A stretch of DNA of 64,000 bases from Rhabdophis nuchalis (GCA_039707465.1 CM077643.1:319615919-319679918), one strand, 5' to 3'. Shown: positions 1 through 10,702, counted from the stretch's first letter. Made by a program: numbers and translations. The notes: a model not told the origin generated them from the letters alone.

Positions 1-118
1 CGCACAGGGAATATAAAATATAAATATACATATATACAAAAATATAAATATTCTTAAAACTAAATTAAATTAAACCCACCCTGCGCTAAAACCAATTTTA
101 AAACCCCTAAATTAAAAC
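1..118 (-). mobile_element. L2 LINE 3' UTR fragment, cut by window edge
   Basis: Read on the minus strand, the first bases match the L2 3' UTR segment that precedes the conserved CCTGTGCGCC block seen complete in other copies here (for example near 1422 and 7695). The A/T-rich stretch with scattered TTTTAG and AAATT runs is the same as in those copies. The conserved end and tail lie beyond the left edge. No coding part remains. Confidence 0.6.
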
Positions 119-722
119 TTTGAACAACTAAAAAGCAGTGCAGTGTCGAGTAAAATCATGCCAGTAAAATCATGATGCCCACTACTGTGGGAGTAATTGT
201 GTGTGTACATCTCAAATATCAGAGGGGAAAAGAATATATAAAGCTTTCCCTCAGGATGATGTGATCCCAATTTCTAGAGACCACTCTTTGTTTCTGAATA
301 AGGAAAAAACAGGAAGTTGTGTTCAAATGGCATACCAGGTCACATTCTTGCCAAACTCTTGTTCTCACCTAGGCTTCACCAAATCACAAAACAGACTCCT
401 TATCCTGAAAAGAACCCTTTTTATTTGGCTAATGTGAATTCCTAGCACTCACATCCAGCAAAGACCCAGAAAACAGTCTTTGAAGGGTGAATTGCAACAA
501 CAGATCTTATCAGTCCTTGGATAATTGCCAGGCTGATAACGTATAGGTGCAATGCTGCACAATGAAATATTTGGCAAGGAGTTTCTGTGAGACACAGACT
601 TAGATAAGCGAATCTTCACACTAATAAATCTTCTGCAAACACCACTCCCCTTTTGCTCCTATTTATTTCCTATGGGAGGGGCCATTCAGCGTCCACTTCT
701 GCCTTTACTCTCGAGTCAACAC
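119..722. other. no recognisable gene
   Basis: A/T-rich DNA with only short frames and no splice-flanked coding signal. The part around 500-700 has several AATAAAT-like stretches and might be an old LTR, but I see no paired ends or target duplication. Confidence 0.4.
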
Positions 723-1485
723 CGTGGCCAGGGGGGCGTTTCATCAGGTACGCCTGATGCGCCAATTGCGCCCCTTACTGGACCGGGCTGCCCTTCGCAC
801 AGTCACTCAAGCTCTCGTGACGTCCCGACTTGACTACTGTAATGCTCTCTACATGGGGCTTCCCTTGAGGTGCACTCGAAAGCTACAGTTAGTCCAAAAT
901 GCAGCCACGCGGGTGATTATGGGAGCCACTAGATGCTCCCACATAACACCGATCCTGCGCGAGCTGCACTGGCTTCCTGTGGCCTTTCGGTGCGCTTCAA
1001 GGTTCTGACGACCATCTTTAAAGCGCTCCATGGCTCGGGGCCTAGTTATATGCGAGACCACCTCCTGCCCCATACATCCCTTAGACCGATATGCTCCCAC
1101 AGAGAGGGCCTTCTCAGGGTGCCGTCGGCCGGACAATGCCGACTGGCGACACCCAGGGGAAGAGCCTTCTCTGTGGCAGGCCCAGCCCTTTGGAACGACC
1201 TACCCCCTGAATTACGCACCATCACCGACCTCCGCCTCTTCCACCAATGTCTAAAGACATACCTTTGCCAACAAGCCGGCCTAGCCTAACCTCCCACGGG
1301 GACTTTTTAGAAAGTTTTAAATTGGGTATTTTAATATTTGGTTTTAGCATAGGATTAGGATAGTTTAATATATTTTAAATTATGTATTTATTTTTTGTAT
1401 TTTTGTATGTTTTTAAATTCCTGTGCGCCGCCCTGGGTCCTCTGTGGAGAAGGGCGGGATATAAATATAAATAAATTCAAATTCA
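723..1485 (+). pseudogene. 5'-truncated L2 LINE, RT C-terminus and 3' UTR
   Basis: The frame from 724 reads the thumb-region block QLRPLLDRAALRTVTQALV followed by SRLDYCNALYMGLPLRCTRK, identical in order to the intact L2 frame at 47224-49038. Near 989 one G is missing compared with the copy at 7269, so the rest (ALWNDLPPELRTITDLRLF) continues in another frame and ends near 1289. The 3' UTR carries CCTGTGCGCCGCCCTGGGTCC and GAAGGGCGGGATATAAAT, ending in an ATAAATTCAAATTC-like tail. The copy has no endonuclease or RT catalytic part and cannot be functional. Confidence 0.85.
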
Positions 1486-2462
1486 AATTCCCTTCTCATG
1501 ACAGCTCTATGCATGCACACATCGGGAACAGGCTCCAGCTGTTCTTCTGCCCCACTTATCTCCAACTCTGAAGGTAGCTGATATATGTCACACGGCTCTG
1601 GCCCCATCTCTGCCTCTGACACAGGGCACTCCTCAGAGCCTTCCCCAGGCTCCAGGACCGGCCCATGTTCGTCCCCAAACTCCTCACTGTCCAAATCTTC
1701 CACAGGCTCTGCTGACCACTGGCGGGCCACAATAACTCTTTTAGCGTAGTGTCTTATTTAAGCTCATCTCTGGTCAGGCTATGATACAATGTGTTATTTA
1801 TCCTAGAAAGACTTTCAACAATACATTTCAGATAAAAACTACCTAGTAGTTTATTACTCCAATTGAAATCAAGTGTTTGTAATATCAAATAAATTCCAGT
1901 TACGGATTTGGAGAATATGAACCAAATTTATAGAAAGTCAATCCAAAGATTAATGCAAAGTTCCTCTTCATTTGGTATTATAGAAATCAATGACAGTTGT
2001 TAAGTGTGAATCCAAGGATGGCTCATTATTTGAACTTACATGTGAAACAGCACCATACTTTTAATTGAAGAACATTGACACATTCAGTTTCAAGTCATCA
2101 AATATGTAGCAGCTGAGTGTCCCCGGGTAATGTAACAGAAGTATGAACTGATGTGCCATGACATTCCTTTCCAAGGCTTCGGTATGAATTCTGACGCTTA
2201 TTTTATTTGCTGCATTCTGCTTTAAAGAGCCAGTGCCATTTAATAAAAAAGTACTTATTATTACTTCAGCATACCTTGAATGTAGCATTTGTTTTACAAT
2301 GAGCAAGAAAGTGTTTTTGAATACAAGATGATAGTACATATATAGGTCTGTGGGTCTCTTTGTTTCCCAGTTTGAAGGTTTCAGTTTATTTTTTAAAACA
2401 AACAAACAACAAGGAGTGAGACAAAAGCTGTGTAGCATTGTCATAGATACAACAAAATTAAG
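1486..2462. other. no supported gene; acidic open frame on minus strand
   Basis: A minus-strand frame at about 1500-1730 is rich in Glu and Pro (for example EEFGDEHGPVLEPGEGSEE). Its C-terminal end runs into the L2 tail of the preceding entry. Acidic leader segments like this occur in some reptile retroelements, but I see no conserved domain. The rest is A/T-rich DNA without features. Confidence 0.3.
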
Positions 2463-2464
2463 TA

Positions 2465-2833
2465 CAGGTACTCAACTTACGACCACAATTGAGCCCCACA
2501 TTTATGTAGCTAAGTGAAAAAATTTGTTAAGTGAGTATTGTCCCATTTTACAACTTTTCCCACCACATTTGTTAAGTGAATCAGTGCAGTTCTTAAATTA
2601 GTAACACGGTTGTTAAGTGAATCTTAACTTTTGACTGCTTTTCAGAAGATCATAAAAAGGGATCACATGACTCCGGGATACTACGACCATCATAAAGCAT
2701 CTGAATTTTGGTCATATGACCAAGGAGATGTCGCAATGGTCATAAGTATGAAAATGGTCACAAATGACTTTTTCAGTTCCGTTGTAACTTTGAATGGTCA
2801 CTAAATGAGCTGTTGTAAGTCAAGGACAACCTG
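2465..2833 (+). mobile_element. TA-flanked MITE (CAGGTA..CTCAACTTACGACC family)
   Basis: The left end CAGGTACTCAACTTACGACC and the right end GTAAGTCAAGGACAACCTG are imperfect inverted termini. TA lies just left (2463-2464) and CA, a likely mutated TA, just right. The interior repeats GTTAAGTGA several times. A reverse copy lies at 41278-41667, a partial one at 27207-27350, and a fragment sits inside the hAT element at 18837-20839. TA duplication suggests Tc1/mariner mobilisation; this is inferred, since no transposase is present. Confidence 0.65.
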
Positions 2834-2835
2834 CA

Positions 2836-3385
2836 CTGGAAGAATTGCTCTTTCCTACAGGTTATTTATTCATCCTGAAACAGTTCCAATAACTATCTCC
2901 AAAGAAAATCAAAATAGGAGGGAATCCAACATCTGGATGAATGAAGCACTTGATGTAGACAAAATTGAATGTTCTAAATGTTAATAATTGCAGTTGAATA
3001 TTATTAGGCATTATATTCCAATCAACAATTCTCAATAGCAAAAGTAAATAAACTGGTAAATGTGAATGACTATTATGCACGTCTGTGACAAGTTGCGATA
3101 CTTAGAGTTTATCAGCACTGCCCAATTGTTCTGTCACTAGAATGGACTGGTAATAAAAGTGCAGAAACAGATGGCATCACCATTTGTTAATCACCCAGCC
3201 ACTATTAAGCAACCTCAGGATCCATTTTATTTCTCTATTTCCAAAGTACACTTTTCCATGATTTGTTGCCTCAAGCACTTGATTTCTAATAGCAGCTTGT
3301 TGGAGACCAATCCCAGCAGTTCATTGGCTACTTCTCAGAGGCAGGAATGCTTCCTCAAATAAGTTAATGGTATGTTTATCTGTGT
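2836..3385. other. no recognisable gene
   Basis: Short frames only, with a 67-codon plus-strand frame at 3159-3362 that has no domain I recognise. No repeat ends found. Confidence 0.4.
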
Positions 3386-3387
3386 GT

Positions 3388-3562
3388 TTATGTGCACGTG
3401 CACCTTTGAAACGTTTTTGGTTTTTGACAAGGTGGTTTAGAAGTGTTTTGCCATTACCTTCTTTCTTGGGCTAGAAGAAAGTGACTGACCCAAAATCACC
3501 TTGCTGACTGTGTCTTAGCAGGAGTAGAACTCCCAGTCATCTGGTTGCTAACTCGCTTCAGA
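3388..3562 (-). mobile_element. old tRNA-derived (MIR-like) SINE, reversed
   Basis: The text runs from a GACAAGGTGGTTTAGAAGTG stretch through GACTGACCCAAAATCACC to a diverged reverse B-box region near 3523-3555. The same arrangement recurs at 62430-62636. The order resembles reversed MIR/CORE-type SINEs, in which a 'caaggtcac' core precedes the tRNA-like head. Divergence is high, so family assignment is tentative. Confidence 0.4.
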
Positions 3563-3702
3563 TTGTGCATATATTATTTGAACTACTAGCCGTTCCTGGC
3601 CACGCGTTGCTGTGGCCCAGTCTGGTTAAATGGCCAACCAATCTGTGTGTAGATCTACACCTGCACACACAAACATGTACACACAACCACCGTATAACCC
3701 CC

Positions 3703-4552
3703 AACCTACCTACCTACTGTATTTCTCCCTCTCTCCCTCTCTCCTTCTACCTACCTACCTACCTACCTACCTACCTACCTACCTACCTACCTACCTACCT
3801 ACCTACCTACTGTATTCCTCCCTGCCTCTCTCTATCCACCTAGACTACCTACCTACCTACTGTATTTCTCCTTCTCTCTCTCTATCCACCTACCTACCTA
3901 CCTACCATATTTCTCCGTCTCCCTCTCTATCCCTCTGCCTACTGTATTTCTCCCTCTCCCTCTCCCTCTCTCTCCCTACTTACCTACCTACCTACCTACC
4001 TACCTACCGTATTTCTCCCTCTCTATCCCTCTACCTACCTACCTACTGTATTTCTCCCTCTCTCTCTATATTCACCTTGACTACCTACCTACCTACTGTA
4101 TTTCTCCTTCTCTCTCTCTATCCACCTACCTACCTACCTACCTACCTACCTACCTACCTACCTATCTACTTACCTACCTACCGTATTTCTCCCTCTCCCT
4201 CTCTATCCCTCTACCTACCTACCTACTGTATTTCTCCCTCTCTCTCTCTATCCACCTACCTACCTACCTACCTACCTACCTACCGTATTTCTCCCTCTCC
4301 CTCTCTATCCCTCTCCCTACCTACCTACTGTATTTCTCCTTCTCTTTCTCTCTCTCTCTCTCTACCTACCTAACTACCTACCTACCTACCTACCTACCTA
4401 CCTACTGTATTTCTCCTTCTCTCTCTCTATCCACCTATCTACCTACCTACCGTATTTCTCCCTCTACCTACCTACCTACCTACCTACCTACCTACCTACC
4501 TACCTACTGCATTTCTCCCTCCCTCTCTCTATCCCTATAGCTGCCTACCTAC
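3703..4552 (+). repeat. composite CTAC / CT minisatellite
   Basis: Blocks of (CTAC)n alternate with a recurring spacer reading TGTATTTCTCC or CGTATTTCTCC followed by CT-rich runs and TATCCACCTACC. About a dozen such spacers can be counted, giving a higher-order repeat with variable block lengths over roughly 850 bp. A 247-codon open frame (YLPTYLPTY, then SPSLSLSLP) runs through it only because the 4-bp unit lacks stops in that phase. Confidence 0.9.
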
Positions 4553-4679
4553 CTATTGTTATAACCATTGTGCAATCATAATATTCATGGTAAAAGAAGC
4601 TTCAAATAACATTAGAAAGCAATAGAGCATTAAGACTGTTTTTTTTAAACAGCTTGTTGAACCTTCATGCATGTAGATG

Positions 4680-4926
4680 AGCCATGGTGGGGCAGTGGTT
4701 AGAGTGCAGTACTGCTGGCTACTTCAGCTGACTGCCAGCTGACTGCAATTCAGCAGTTCAAATCTCACCAGCCTCAAAGTTGACTCAAACTTCTATTCTT
4801 CTGAGGTGAGTAAAATGAGGACCCAGGTTGTTGGGGGCAATATGCTGACTCTGTAAACCATTTAGAGAGGACTGCAACAAAGTAATGTAAAGCATTATAT
4901 AAGTCTAAGTGCCATTGCTGTTGCTA
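4680..4926 (+). mobile_element. Sauria SINE
   Basis: The tRNA-like head has an A-box-like GGCAGTGGTTAGAGTGCAG and a B-box-like GTTCAAATCTCACC. The body follows with GTTGACTC, GGTGAGTAAAATGAGGACCC and TTGTTGGGGGCAATATGCTG, then the tail AAGTCTAAGTGCCATTGCTG. This order is that of Sauria SINEs of squamates, whose 3' end is related to Bov-B LINEs. Near full length. Confidence 0.85.
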
Positions 4927-5019
4927 GATGTTGATGTTGTATGCATCTATGTTCAATTTAATTTTATGTTTGTATATTTGTGCATATATCTCACATACAC
5001 AAACAACTTCTCTCTCTCT

Positions 5020-5037
5020 GTGTGTGTGTGTGTGTGT
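5020..5037 (+). repeat. (TG)n microsatellite
   Basis: Short dinucleotide run directly after a (CT)n run. Confidence 0.9.
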
Positions 5038-5299
5038 ATTTGTATGTGTGTGACAGAAAGAGAGAAAGACTGTACATACACGCATGGATAGTCTGGGGTA
5101 GTTTATCCACAAGAAGGAAAGTGACTGGCAATTGTTTTTTTTTTAATGGAAAGGGCACAAGAATAGGGGAATTATATAGTAATATCTTGCTATTTGGACG
5201 GAACCCTTGGCAAAGGGTTTCAGTTTTAACAGAATTTTTTTTTGTACTCAGAGTTATGGAGGGCAGCTTCAACAACAGGTGTAGATAGCTTCCAATGGA

Positions 5300-5710
<411 letters not shown>

Positions 5711-6039
5711 TGCTTCCAGTGCTCTTTTGAGTCTGACTCTTAGGGGAAAGAGGTTTGTTGTAGCCTTTTTGAAATTTATTTTCACCATATGCTTGCCAAA
5801 AGATGCCTTCAGCCCAAGTAAATATCATACTCAAAATCCAAATATGTCATCAGAAGTGATCCTCAATCTGGTTGGACATAAACAATAAGACTTTTAGTTA
5901 ACCACGAAGGAATGTTGATAAATATTGTTTAACAAAATAGAGGAGAATTTTAGCAAACTTTAGACTGTTTTAAATTGTTATTGAAGAACTACCAGTTAAC
6001 AAACAATGAGTTATAATAAGAACAATGGAATAATAATAG

Positions 6040-6190
6040 ATTATTATATATATGCGCTTTCGTAGATTTTCACGGGTGACTGTGACAGTCACAGACCGAA
6101 GCCTGAGGATGACAAGTGAGATCTTGTCGAAACGTTGCAAAAAAAAATCCATGCTATATACACGGGAAAACACCCGAGGATGGCAACACC
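6040..6190 (+). mobile_element. Penelope-like terminal fragment with hammerhead-like core (candidate)
   Basis: The stretch has CGTAGATTTTCACGGGTGAC, a perfect 7-bp hairpin (GTGACTG-TGA-CAGTCAC), then CTGAGGA (6103-6109), a stem GACAAG/CTTGTC (6111-6116 with 6123-6128) and GAAACG (6129-6134). CUGANGA, stem II and GAAA are the conserved parts of hammerhead ribozymes, which Penelope-like elements are known to carry. Here one extra U (6110) separates CUGAGGA from stem II, and stem I would be about 2 bp, so activity is doubtful. The element identity is inferred from this motif and its layout. Confidence 0.45.
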
Positions 6191-6208
6191 AGCATATATC
6201 TATCTCTA

Positions 6209-6214
6209 TGTGTG

Positions 6215-6246
<32 letters not shown>
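6209..6246 (+). repeat. (TG)n microsatellite
   Basis: TG run with one TTTG interruption, joined directly to the inverted-repeat element starting at 6247. Confidence 0.9.
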
Positions 6247-6247
<1 letters not shown>

Positions 6248-6282
6248 TACGTTTTTGAGCTGATCAATAAATAAGTCAGGGA

Positions 6283-6329
6283 GACTAGGATAGATCTATT
6301 TCGAGCTTATTAGCTCTCATCAGCTAGCC
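6283..6329 (-). ncRNA. type-I hammerhead ribozyme motif
   Basis: On the minus strand the order is: stem I strand GGCUAG (6329-6324), core CUGAUGA (6323-6317), stem II GAGCU/AGCUC with loop AAUA (6316-6303), core GAAA (6302-6299), a short stem III AUAG/CUAU whose first A is the last A of GAAA (closed by 2 nt), C17 (6289), and stem I partner CUAGUC (6288-6283). Stem I pairs over 6 bp with one G-U. All invariant positions C3 U4 G5 A6 G8 A9 G12 A13 A14 are present. The predicted cleavage is after C at 6289, in an AUC triplet, which fits the NUH rule. The very short stem III is typical of type-I motifs in retroelements. Self-cleavage is predicted, not shown. Confidence 0.75.
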
Positions 6330-6339
6330 ATACCTTTAC

Positions 6340-6351
6340 TGGGATTCGAAC
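6340..6351 (-). promoter_or_regulatory. pol III B-box-like sequence
   Basis: The minus strand reads CTGGTTCGAATCCCAG, which contains the B-box consensus GGTTCGANTCC. It lies 10-20 nt upstream of the hammerhead motif in the same orientation, so pol III transcription would read through the ribozyme. An A box is less clear. Confidence 0.5.
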
Positions 6352-6529
6352 CAGGGCTGTATTACATGCCAGGCGAGAGCCAGGCGAGATTTATTGATCA
6401 GCTCAAAAACGTAACACACATATAAAAGAAAATTACACAATGGAATTCATGGCTTTCTGTCTAGATGGTCTCTTGTGATGAGCCGAAAGGCAGAAAAGGA
6501 AAAGCAGTGTGCTTCCTCCCTTAATTGGG

Positions 6530-6530
<1 letters not shown>

Positions 6531-6566
<36 letters not shown>
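6531..6566 (+). repeat. (GT)n microsatellite
   Basis: About 18 GT units; flanked by unremarkable A/T-rich DNA up to 6889. Confidence 0.95.
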
Positions 6567-6568
<2 letters not shown>

Positions 6569-6889
6569 ACCATGTATGTATTTATGTATATACGTAGGTA
6601 TGTAAGTATGGGAATGAGTGTATGTTTATTAGGTTGGATATAAATAGTAAAATATTTTCTTAGTTAACTATTAAGGAAAATTAATAGATATTGTTTAATA
6701 AAAAAGGTGGACTAGAAACAACACGATTTCTATGCAGACTACATTTCCAGGGTAAAGTACCAGGGGAGATTTTTTTTGGAATAGACAATGGATGCCATTA
6801 TGTGGTTATGTTTAAGTAAGACTTGTCTGAAGAAGAAGATAGACTAAATATGAAATATTAGAGGAGAATTCTGGTTTAATGATATTAAG

Positions 6890-7757
6890 ATATATAACTC
6901 CAACACTGGCCATTGGGGGCGAAACACTGGCCCCCGTGGAGAGGGCGCGCAATTTGGGTGTCCTCCTGGATTCTCAGCTGTCCATGGAGGACAATGTGAC
7001 GGCCGTGGCCAGGGGGGCGTTTTATCAGGTATGCCTGATGCGCCAATTGCGCCCCTTACTGGACCAGGCTGCCCTTCGCACAGTCACTCAAGCACTCGTG
7101 ACATCCCGGCTTGACTATTGTAATGCTCTCTACATGGGGCTCCCCTTGAGGTGCACTCGAAGATTACAGCTAGTTCAGAATGCAGCCGCACAGGTGATTA
7201 TGGGAGCCTCTAGGCATTCCCACATAACACCTCTCCTGCGCGAGCTGCACTGGCTACCTGTGGCCTTTCGGGTGCGCTTCAAGGTATTGATGACCATCTT
7301 CAAAGTGCTCCATGGCTCGGGGCCTAGTTATATGCGAGACCATCTTCTGCCCCATACATCCCTTCGACTGATCCGCTCCCACAGAGAGGGCCTTCTCAGG
7401 GTGCCGTCGGCCGGGCAATGCCAGTTGGCGACCCCCAGGGGAAGGGCCTTCTCTGTGGTGGGCCCTACCCTCTGGAACGACTTGCCCCCTGAACTGCGCA
7501 CCATCTCAGACCTCTGCCTCTTCCGCCAGCGTCTTAAAACGCACCTTTTCCAACAAGCCGGCCTAGCATAACCTCCCGTTTTGACTGTTTTTAGATAGAT
7601 TTTAATTCGGAGGATTTTATACTATTTTAGCACAGGGTATTGATTTAATAGCTTTTAAAATTTGTATTTTGTTATATTTGTATTGTTTTAAATTTCCTGT
7701 GCGCTGCCCTGGGTCCTTTTTGGAGAAGGTGCGGGGTATAAATTTGGAAAAAAAATG
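6890..7757 (+). pseudogene. 5'-truncated L2 LINE, RT C-terminal part
   Basis: An open frame ending at 7571 (about 227 residues from TPTLAIGGETLAPVERARNL) covers the segment after the RT palm: NLGVLLDSQLSMEDN, QLRPLLDQAALRTV, LDYCNALYMGLPLRC and ALWNDLPPELRTIS, ending QQAGLA and a stop. The 3' UTR has CCTGTGCGCTGCCCTGGGTCC and GGTGCGGGGTATAAAT. The palm motifs A-C and the endonuclease are missing through 5' truncation, the usual outcome of target-primed insertion. The listed ATG is fortuitous. Confidence 0.9.
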
Positions 7758-8455
7758 AATTTTTTTATTTAAAATCTATAAGTTGAGATTAATGAGCAAT
7801 GATGGTTTTAGAAATGCACAAGAGTTATGTGTAACCAGTTGACATACTTTCCAAAGGATACAATGTAGAATGATGGTTTCTCCTTTTTGTATTTTTGTTT
7901 TATTAAAAAAATAACATTTATTAAAAAAAAAAGAGAAGTGATCCACAATCAAGCTTGAAGAACATGATGGCATGCTACTGTGGGGGCAAAAAACCCAGTG
8001 AAGATGCCAGGTGCTGACACTGGATGGACCTGTCTCAGATGTGCACTAAAGATAAAGGTGGCACATGTCCCAAATGATTTTCCTCACAGTTTTAGTCAGC
8101 ATGGAAGATGCTGTTTTGATGAGACCATACATAGGATGGATGGACAGGTGGATGAATGGAAGGACGGACAGACAGATGGAGAGACAGACAGATGGAGAGA
8201 CAGACAGCACATGCTCTGTTGAGCTTAACCTGCTATGAGATGGGCTGGGGATTTTTTTTTAGCAATCGATCATTGATCTGGTGTTGGTTTTTAAGAAAAT
8301 GTGGAACTTCACTAAAATCAAATGTAGGCTCTTTCTTTTCAATTCTGTCTGCCAGCAGGAAGCAAATCAAAACTCACCCTGATTTAAAGGTAGTGTAAAT
8401 CTTTCCAATATGCACTTTGCAAGCAAGATGCTAGAAACAGTAAAAATAATTCTTA
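7758..8455. other. no recognisable gene; short GACAGA array
   Basis: Contains a degenerate (GACAGATGGA)n array at about 8130-8210, which is the source of an Asp/Arg/Thr-rich open frame. Nothing else identified. Confidence 0.4.
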
Positions 8456-9875
8456 GGTGTGTGTGTGGGGGGGGGGGAGAGGACAAATGCGACTTCTCGG
8501 AAGCACTCTGGAAATACTGCTGGAAATCTGAAGGAAAGAGCCAAGATTAATGCAAGCGATAGCAGGAAGAAAAATTGGCTAGTCTGTGTGCAAAACAATT
8601 AGAATGAAAAGGCTAAAAACAGAGCTCACTTGTTGAATGATTTGGGAGCAGATATGCCTGTGAGGCATAGCAGGCAATTGCTGGTGTGTGTGTTATATTA
8701 CATTGTCTGTCTGTATAATAAAACCAGAAATCTTCATCTTAACATTGGAAAATGTCACTTAGAATCACACCATTTGTCCCTCATTTTCTAAACCCTATTT
8801 ACTCAAGTCTATATATGCTTTCTGTCCTGGTTTTATTTTCTTGTTGTATGTGGCAGCATTCTAATTTTAACTCTCTTTCTTTCTCTTTTCATTCTCTCAG
8901 AAGCAGGAAATATTAAATTCTGAGTTTGATTGGTCTCACTGTTGCTTACCCTAGGGCAGCATTTTTAGGCTTATGAATACTGGCGTCAGTTGACAATGTC
9001 ATCTCTGCCATCAAGTGAATGAGAATAAAATCCTCATCATTTCCATTCTAACTAGACAATAAGGCAAAGGACCTGATAAATGCTGAGATAGGGCAGATTT
9101 ATCTGGGGAGATTTTAGAAAAATAAAGCTCTTCTCCCATCCCTTCAAATTCTCGTCAATATTATTCTGTGCTCTGGTTGTGCGGCTACAAATGCTACTGA
9201 CTGACAACATATTTTTGTTTGCATTAACACATTCCCTTCGAAAGGGATGGAAAAACATGTAGAGGCCCTGTGGCCAAAGATGATAATTTATTCACTGAGG
9301 ATTATGATAATTGTCCTGTTAGTTCTGCTGCTGTTTTCTTTTCTGATGACTTGTTGGCAGAATGCTGTTGGTGGCCTGATTCCTCCATAAACAAATGGCC
9401 CAGTTCCTGAAATTTCTCCTGAAACTAGCCAGACAGAACTAAAGCAAGGACTCTATGATCCCAGGATGAAAAAAAATGGCTTCCCTAAACATTTCATATC
9501 AAAGGTTTGGACATTGCATGTTCTTCAGTGAATATTTTCTCTTGGGCAAAAGATAGTACTGAAGTCCTGGAGTCCATCACGCATAATATTAAATAGGAAA
9601 TGAATATTAAGGCTTGGAGAACACGTGCAATGAAATAAAAATCTCCCTTCTCCTTCCCCGACACTATACAACATAGCGCTGAAATATTTATTGTCCACGG
9701 CACTACATTCTACAATGAACTTAAACTCTACGTCTATGAGCACATGAATGAATCAAGGCTATAAGACGATTAAAAAAGAAAATTTCAGTAGACTTCTGAA
9801 TGCATGTTCTAAGAGGAACAAAATGCCGAGTATGTCAGTGAGAAATAAATGCTGAGGAAAATGGTCCAATTGATC
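8456..9875. other. non-repetitive DNA, no gene seen
   Basis: A TG run and a G9 run at 8461-8477 open this stretch. The rest has mixed composition with no long frame, transposon end or tail that I can identify. It could include intronic or intergenic single-copy DNA. Confidence 0.4.
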
Positions 9876-9883
9876 CTATAGAA

Positions 9884-10248
9884 CTGGAGTGTCAAATTCA
9901 AGGCCCGGGGGCCTGATCTGGCCTGTGGGGTGCTTAGATCTGGCCCGCAGGGCTGCTCTGGAAACAGTGAAGGACTCGCCCGTGGTACCTCCGCCAGTGA
10001 AATGGGAGCTTGGGATGGCTTCATGCGGCCTTCCTGAGGTCTGTTTTTGCTGGCAGAGGGTTGCAGGAGGCTGTCGCAGCTGAAAACAGAGCTTGGGAGC
10101 CCATTTTCGATGACAGTGCTTGGGCCACCATAGGTGCCCCCCATATGAATGACGTCAAACTGGCCATGCTCATCCTGTCCACACATTCCCCCTGAGGTCA
10201 AACACAACCCTGATGCGGCCCTCAATGAAATTGGGTTTGACACTCCTG
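9884..10248. mobile_element. hAT-type non-autonomous transposon (365 bp)
   Basis: The ends CTGGAGTGTCAAA and (reverse complement of the right end) CAGGAGTGTCAAA are inverted. They are flanked by a perfect 8-bp duplication CTATAGAA (9876-9883 and 10249-10256). An 8-bp duplication with CAG-type ends is diagnostic of hAT. The interior is GC-richer than the surroundings and has only fortuitous frames. Confidence 0.9.
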
Positions 10249-10414
10249 CTATAGAAGCTTAGGGTATTTTAGGATGAAGGGGGGGGGGAGCTTAAAGAGA
10301 CATAGATATAAATACTTCTAATACATTCCTATACATTTATACTCAGAAGTAAGTCTCTCACTGATTTTAGAGTGGTTTATTCTCAGATTAGAGAATACAG
10401 GATTGTAGCCAATG

Positions 10415-10645
10415 TCTTAAGACGTATCTATTCCAACAAGCCGGCCTAGGATAGCCCCTACTTCTGACTTTTTAAAAATAAATTAATTTGGTACGGTTTT
10501 AATATGGGTTTTAGCATGGGTCTATTAATTTAATATATTTTAATTGATATTGTATTTTGTGGTTTTAATAATGCCTGTGCGCCGTCCTGGGTCCTAACAA
10601 GGAGAAGGGCGGGGTATAAATTTAATAAAATAAATAAATAAATAG
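10415..10645 (+). mobile_element. L2 LINE 3' end fragment
   Basis: Starts within the last codons of the L2 frame (CAACAAGCCGGCCTAGGATAG). The 3' UTR then shows CCTGTGCGCCGTCCTGGGTCC and AACAAGGAGAAGGGCGGGG, with an (ATAAA)n-like tail. The AACAAGGAG variant is shared with the copy ending at 49262, so the two belong to the same subfamily. Confidence 0.85.
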
Positions 10646-10702
10646 CCTTAATGCTTTCATTTTTATTCTATCTTTGATACAGCCGCCTTGCTAAAGAGAA
10701 AA

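Larger units (their letters stand above)
6247..6416 (-). mobile_element. inverted-repeat, tRNA-headed element carrying a hammerhead ribozyme
   Basis: The ends are a perfect 27-bp inverted repeat: 6247-6273 begins GTTACGTTTTTGAGC and is the exact complement of 6390-6416. On the minus strand the interior begins with tRNA-like sequence: GCTCTCGCCTGGC, an anticodon-arm-like CTG..CAG pairing, and a good B box GGTTCGAATCC (about 6340-6351). The hammerhead motif (6283-6329) follows. This layout resembles hammerhead-bearing SINEs such as the schistosome Sm-alpha repeats, but with inverted ends. No coding capacity. I do not know a named squamate family matching it. Confidence 0.6.

Noticed and set aside
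1413..1730. Acidic 105-codon minus frame as a possible host gene
   Set aside because: Its C-terminal end is L2 tail sequence and there is no domain. It may be a retroelement leader segment at best.
3590..3650. GGCCACGCGTTGCTGTGGCC palindrome as a possible transposon end
   Set aside because: An imperfect palindrome is visible, but I found no partner end or duplication; it abuts the minisatellite.
3630..4373. 247-codon frame of YLPTYLPTY and SPSLSLS repeats
   Set aside because: Product of the CTAC/CT minisatellite; no start context, domain or splice signal.
3703..4552. Spaced-repeat pattern that could suggest a CRISPR-like array
   Set aside because: Repeats are 4-bp units with CT-rich spacers of variable length in a vertebrate genome; no cas genes and no unique spacers.
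4680..4926. tRNA gene suggested by A- and B-box-like sequences (also in the other Sauria SINEs)
   Set aside because: The body and tail are those of a SINE, and the head does not fold as a complete tRNA with an acceptor stem.
9809..10243. 144-codon minus frame
   Set aside because: It covers the hAT element 9884-10248 almost end to end, with unrelated flank translated at its C-terminus.
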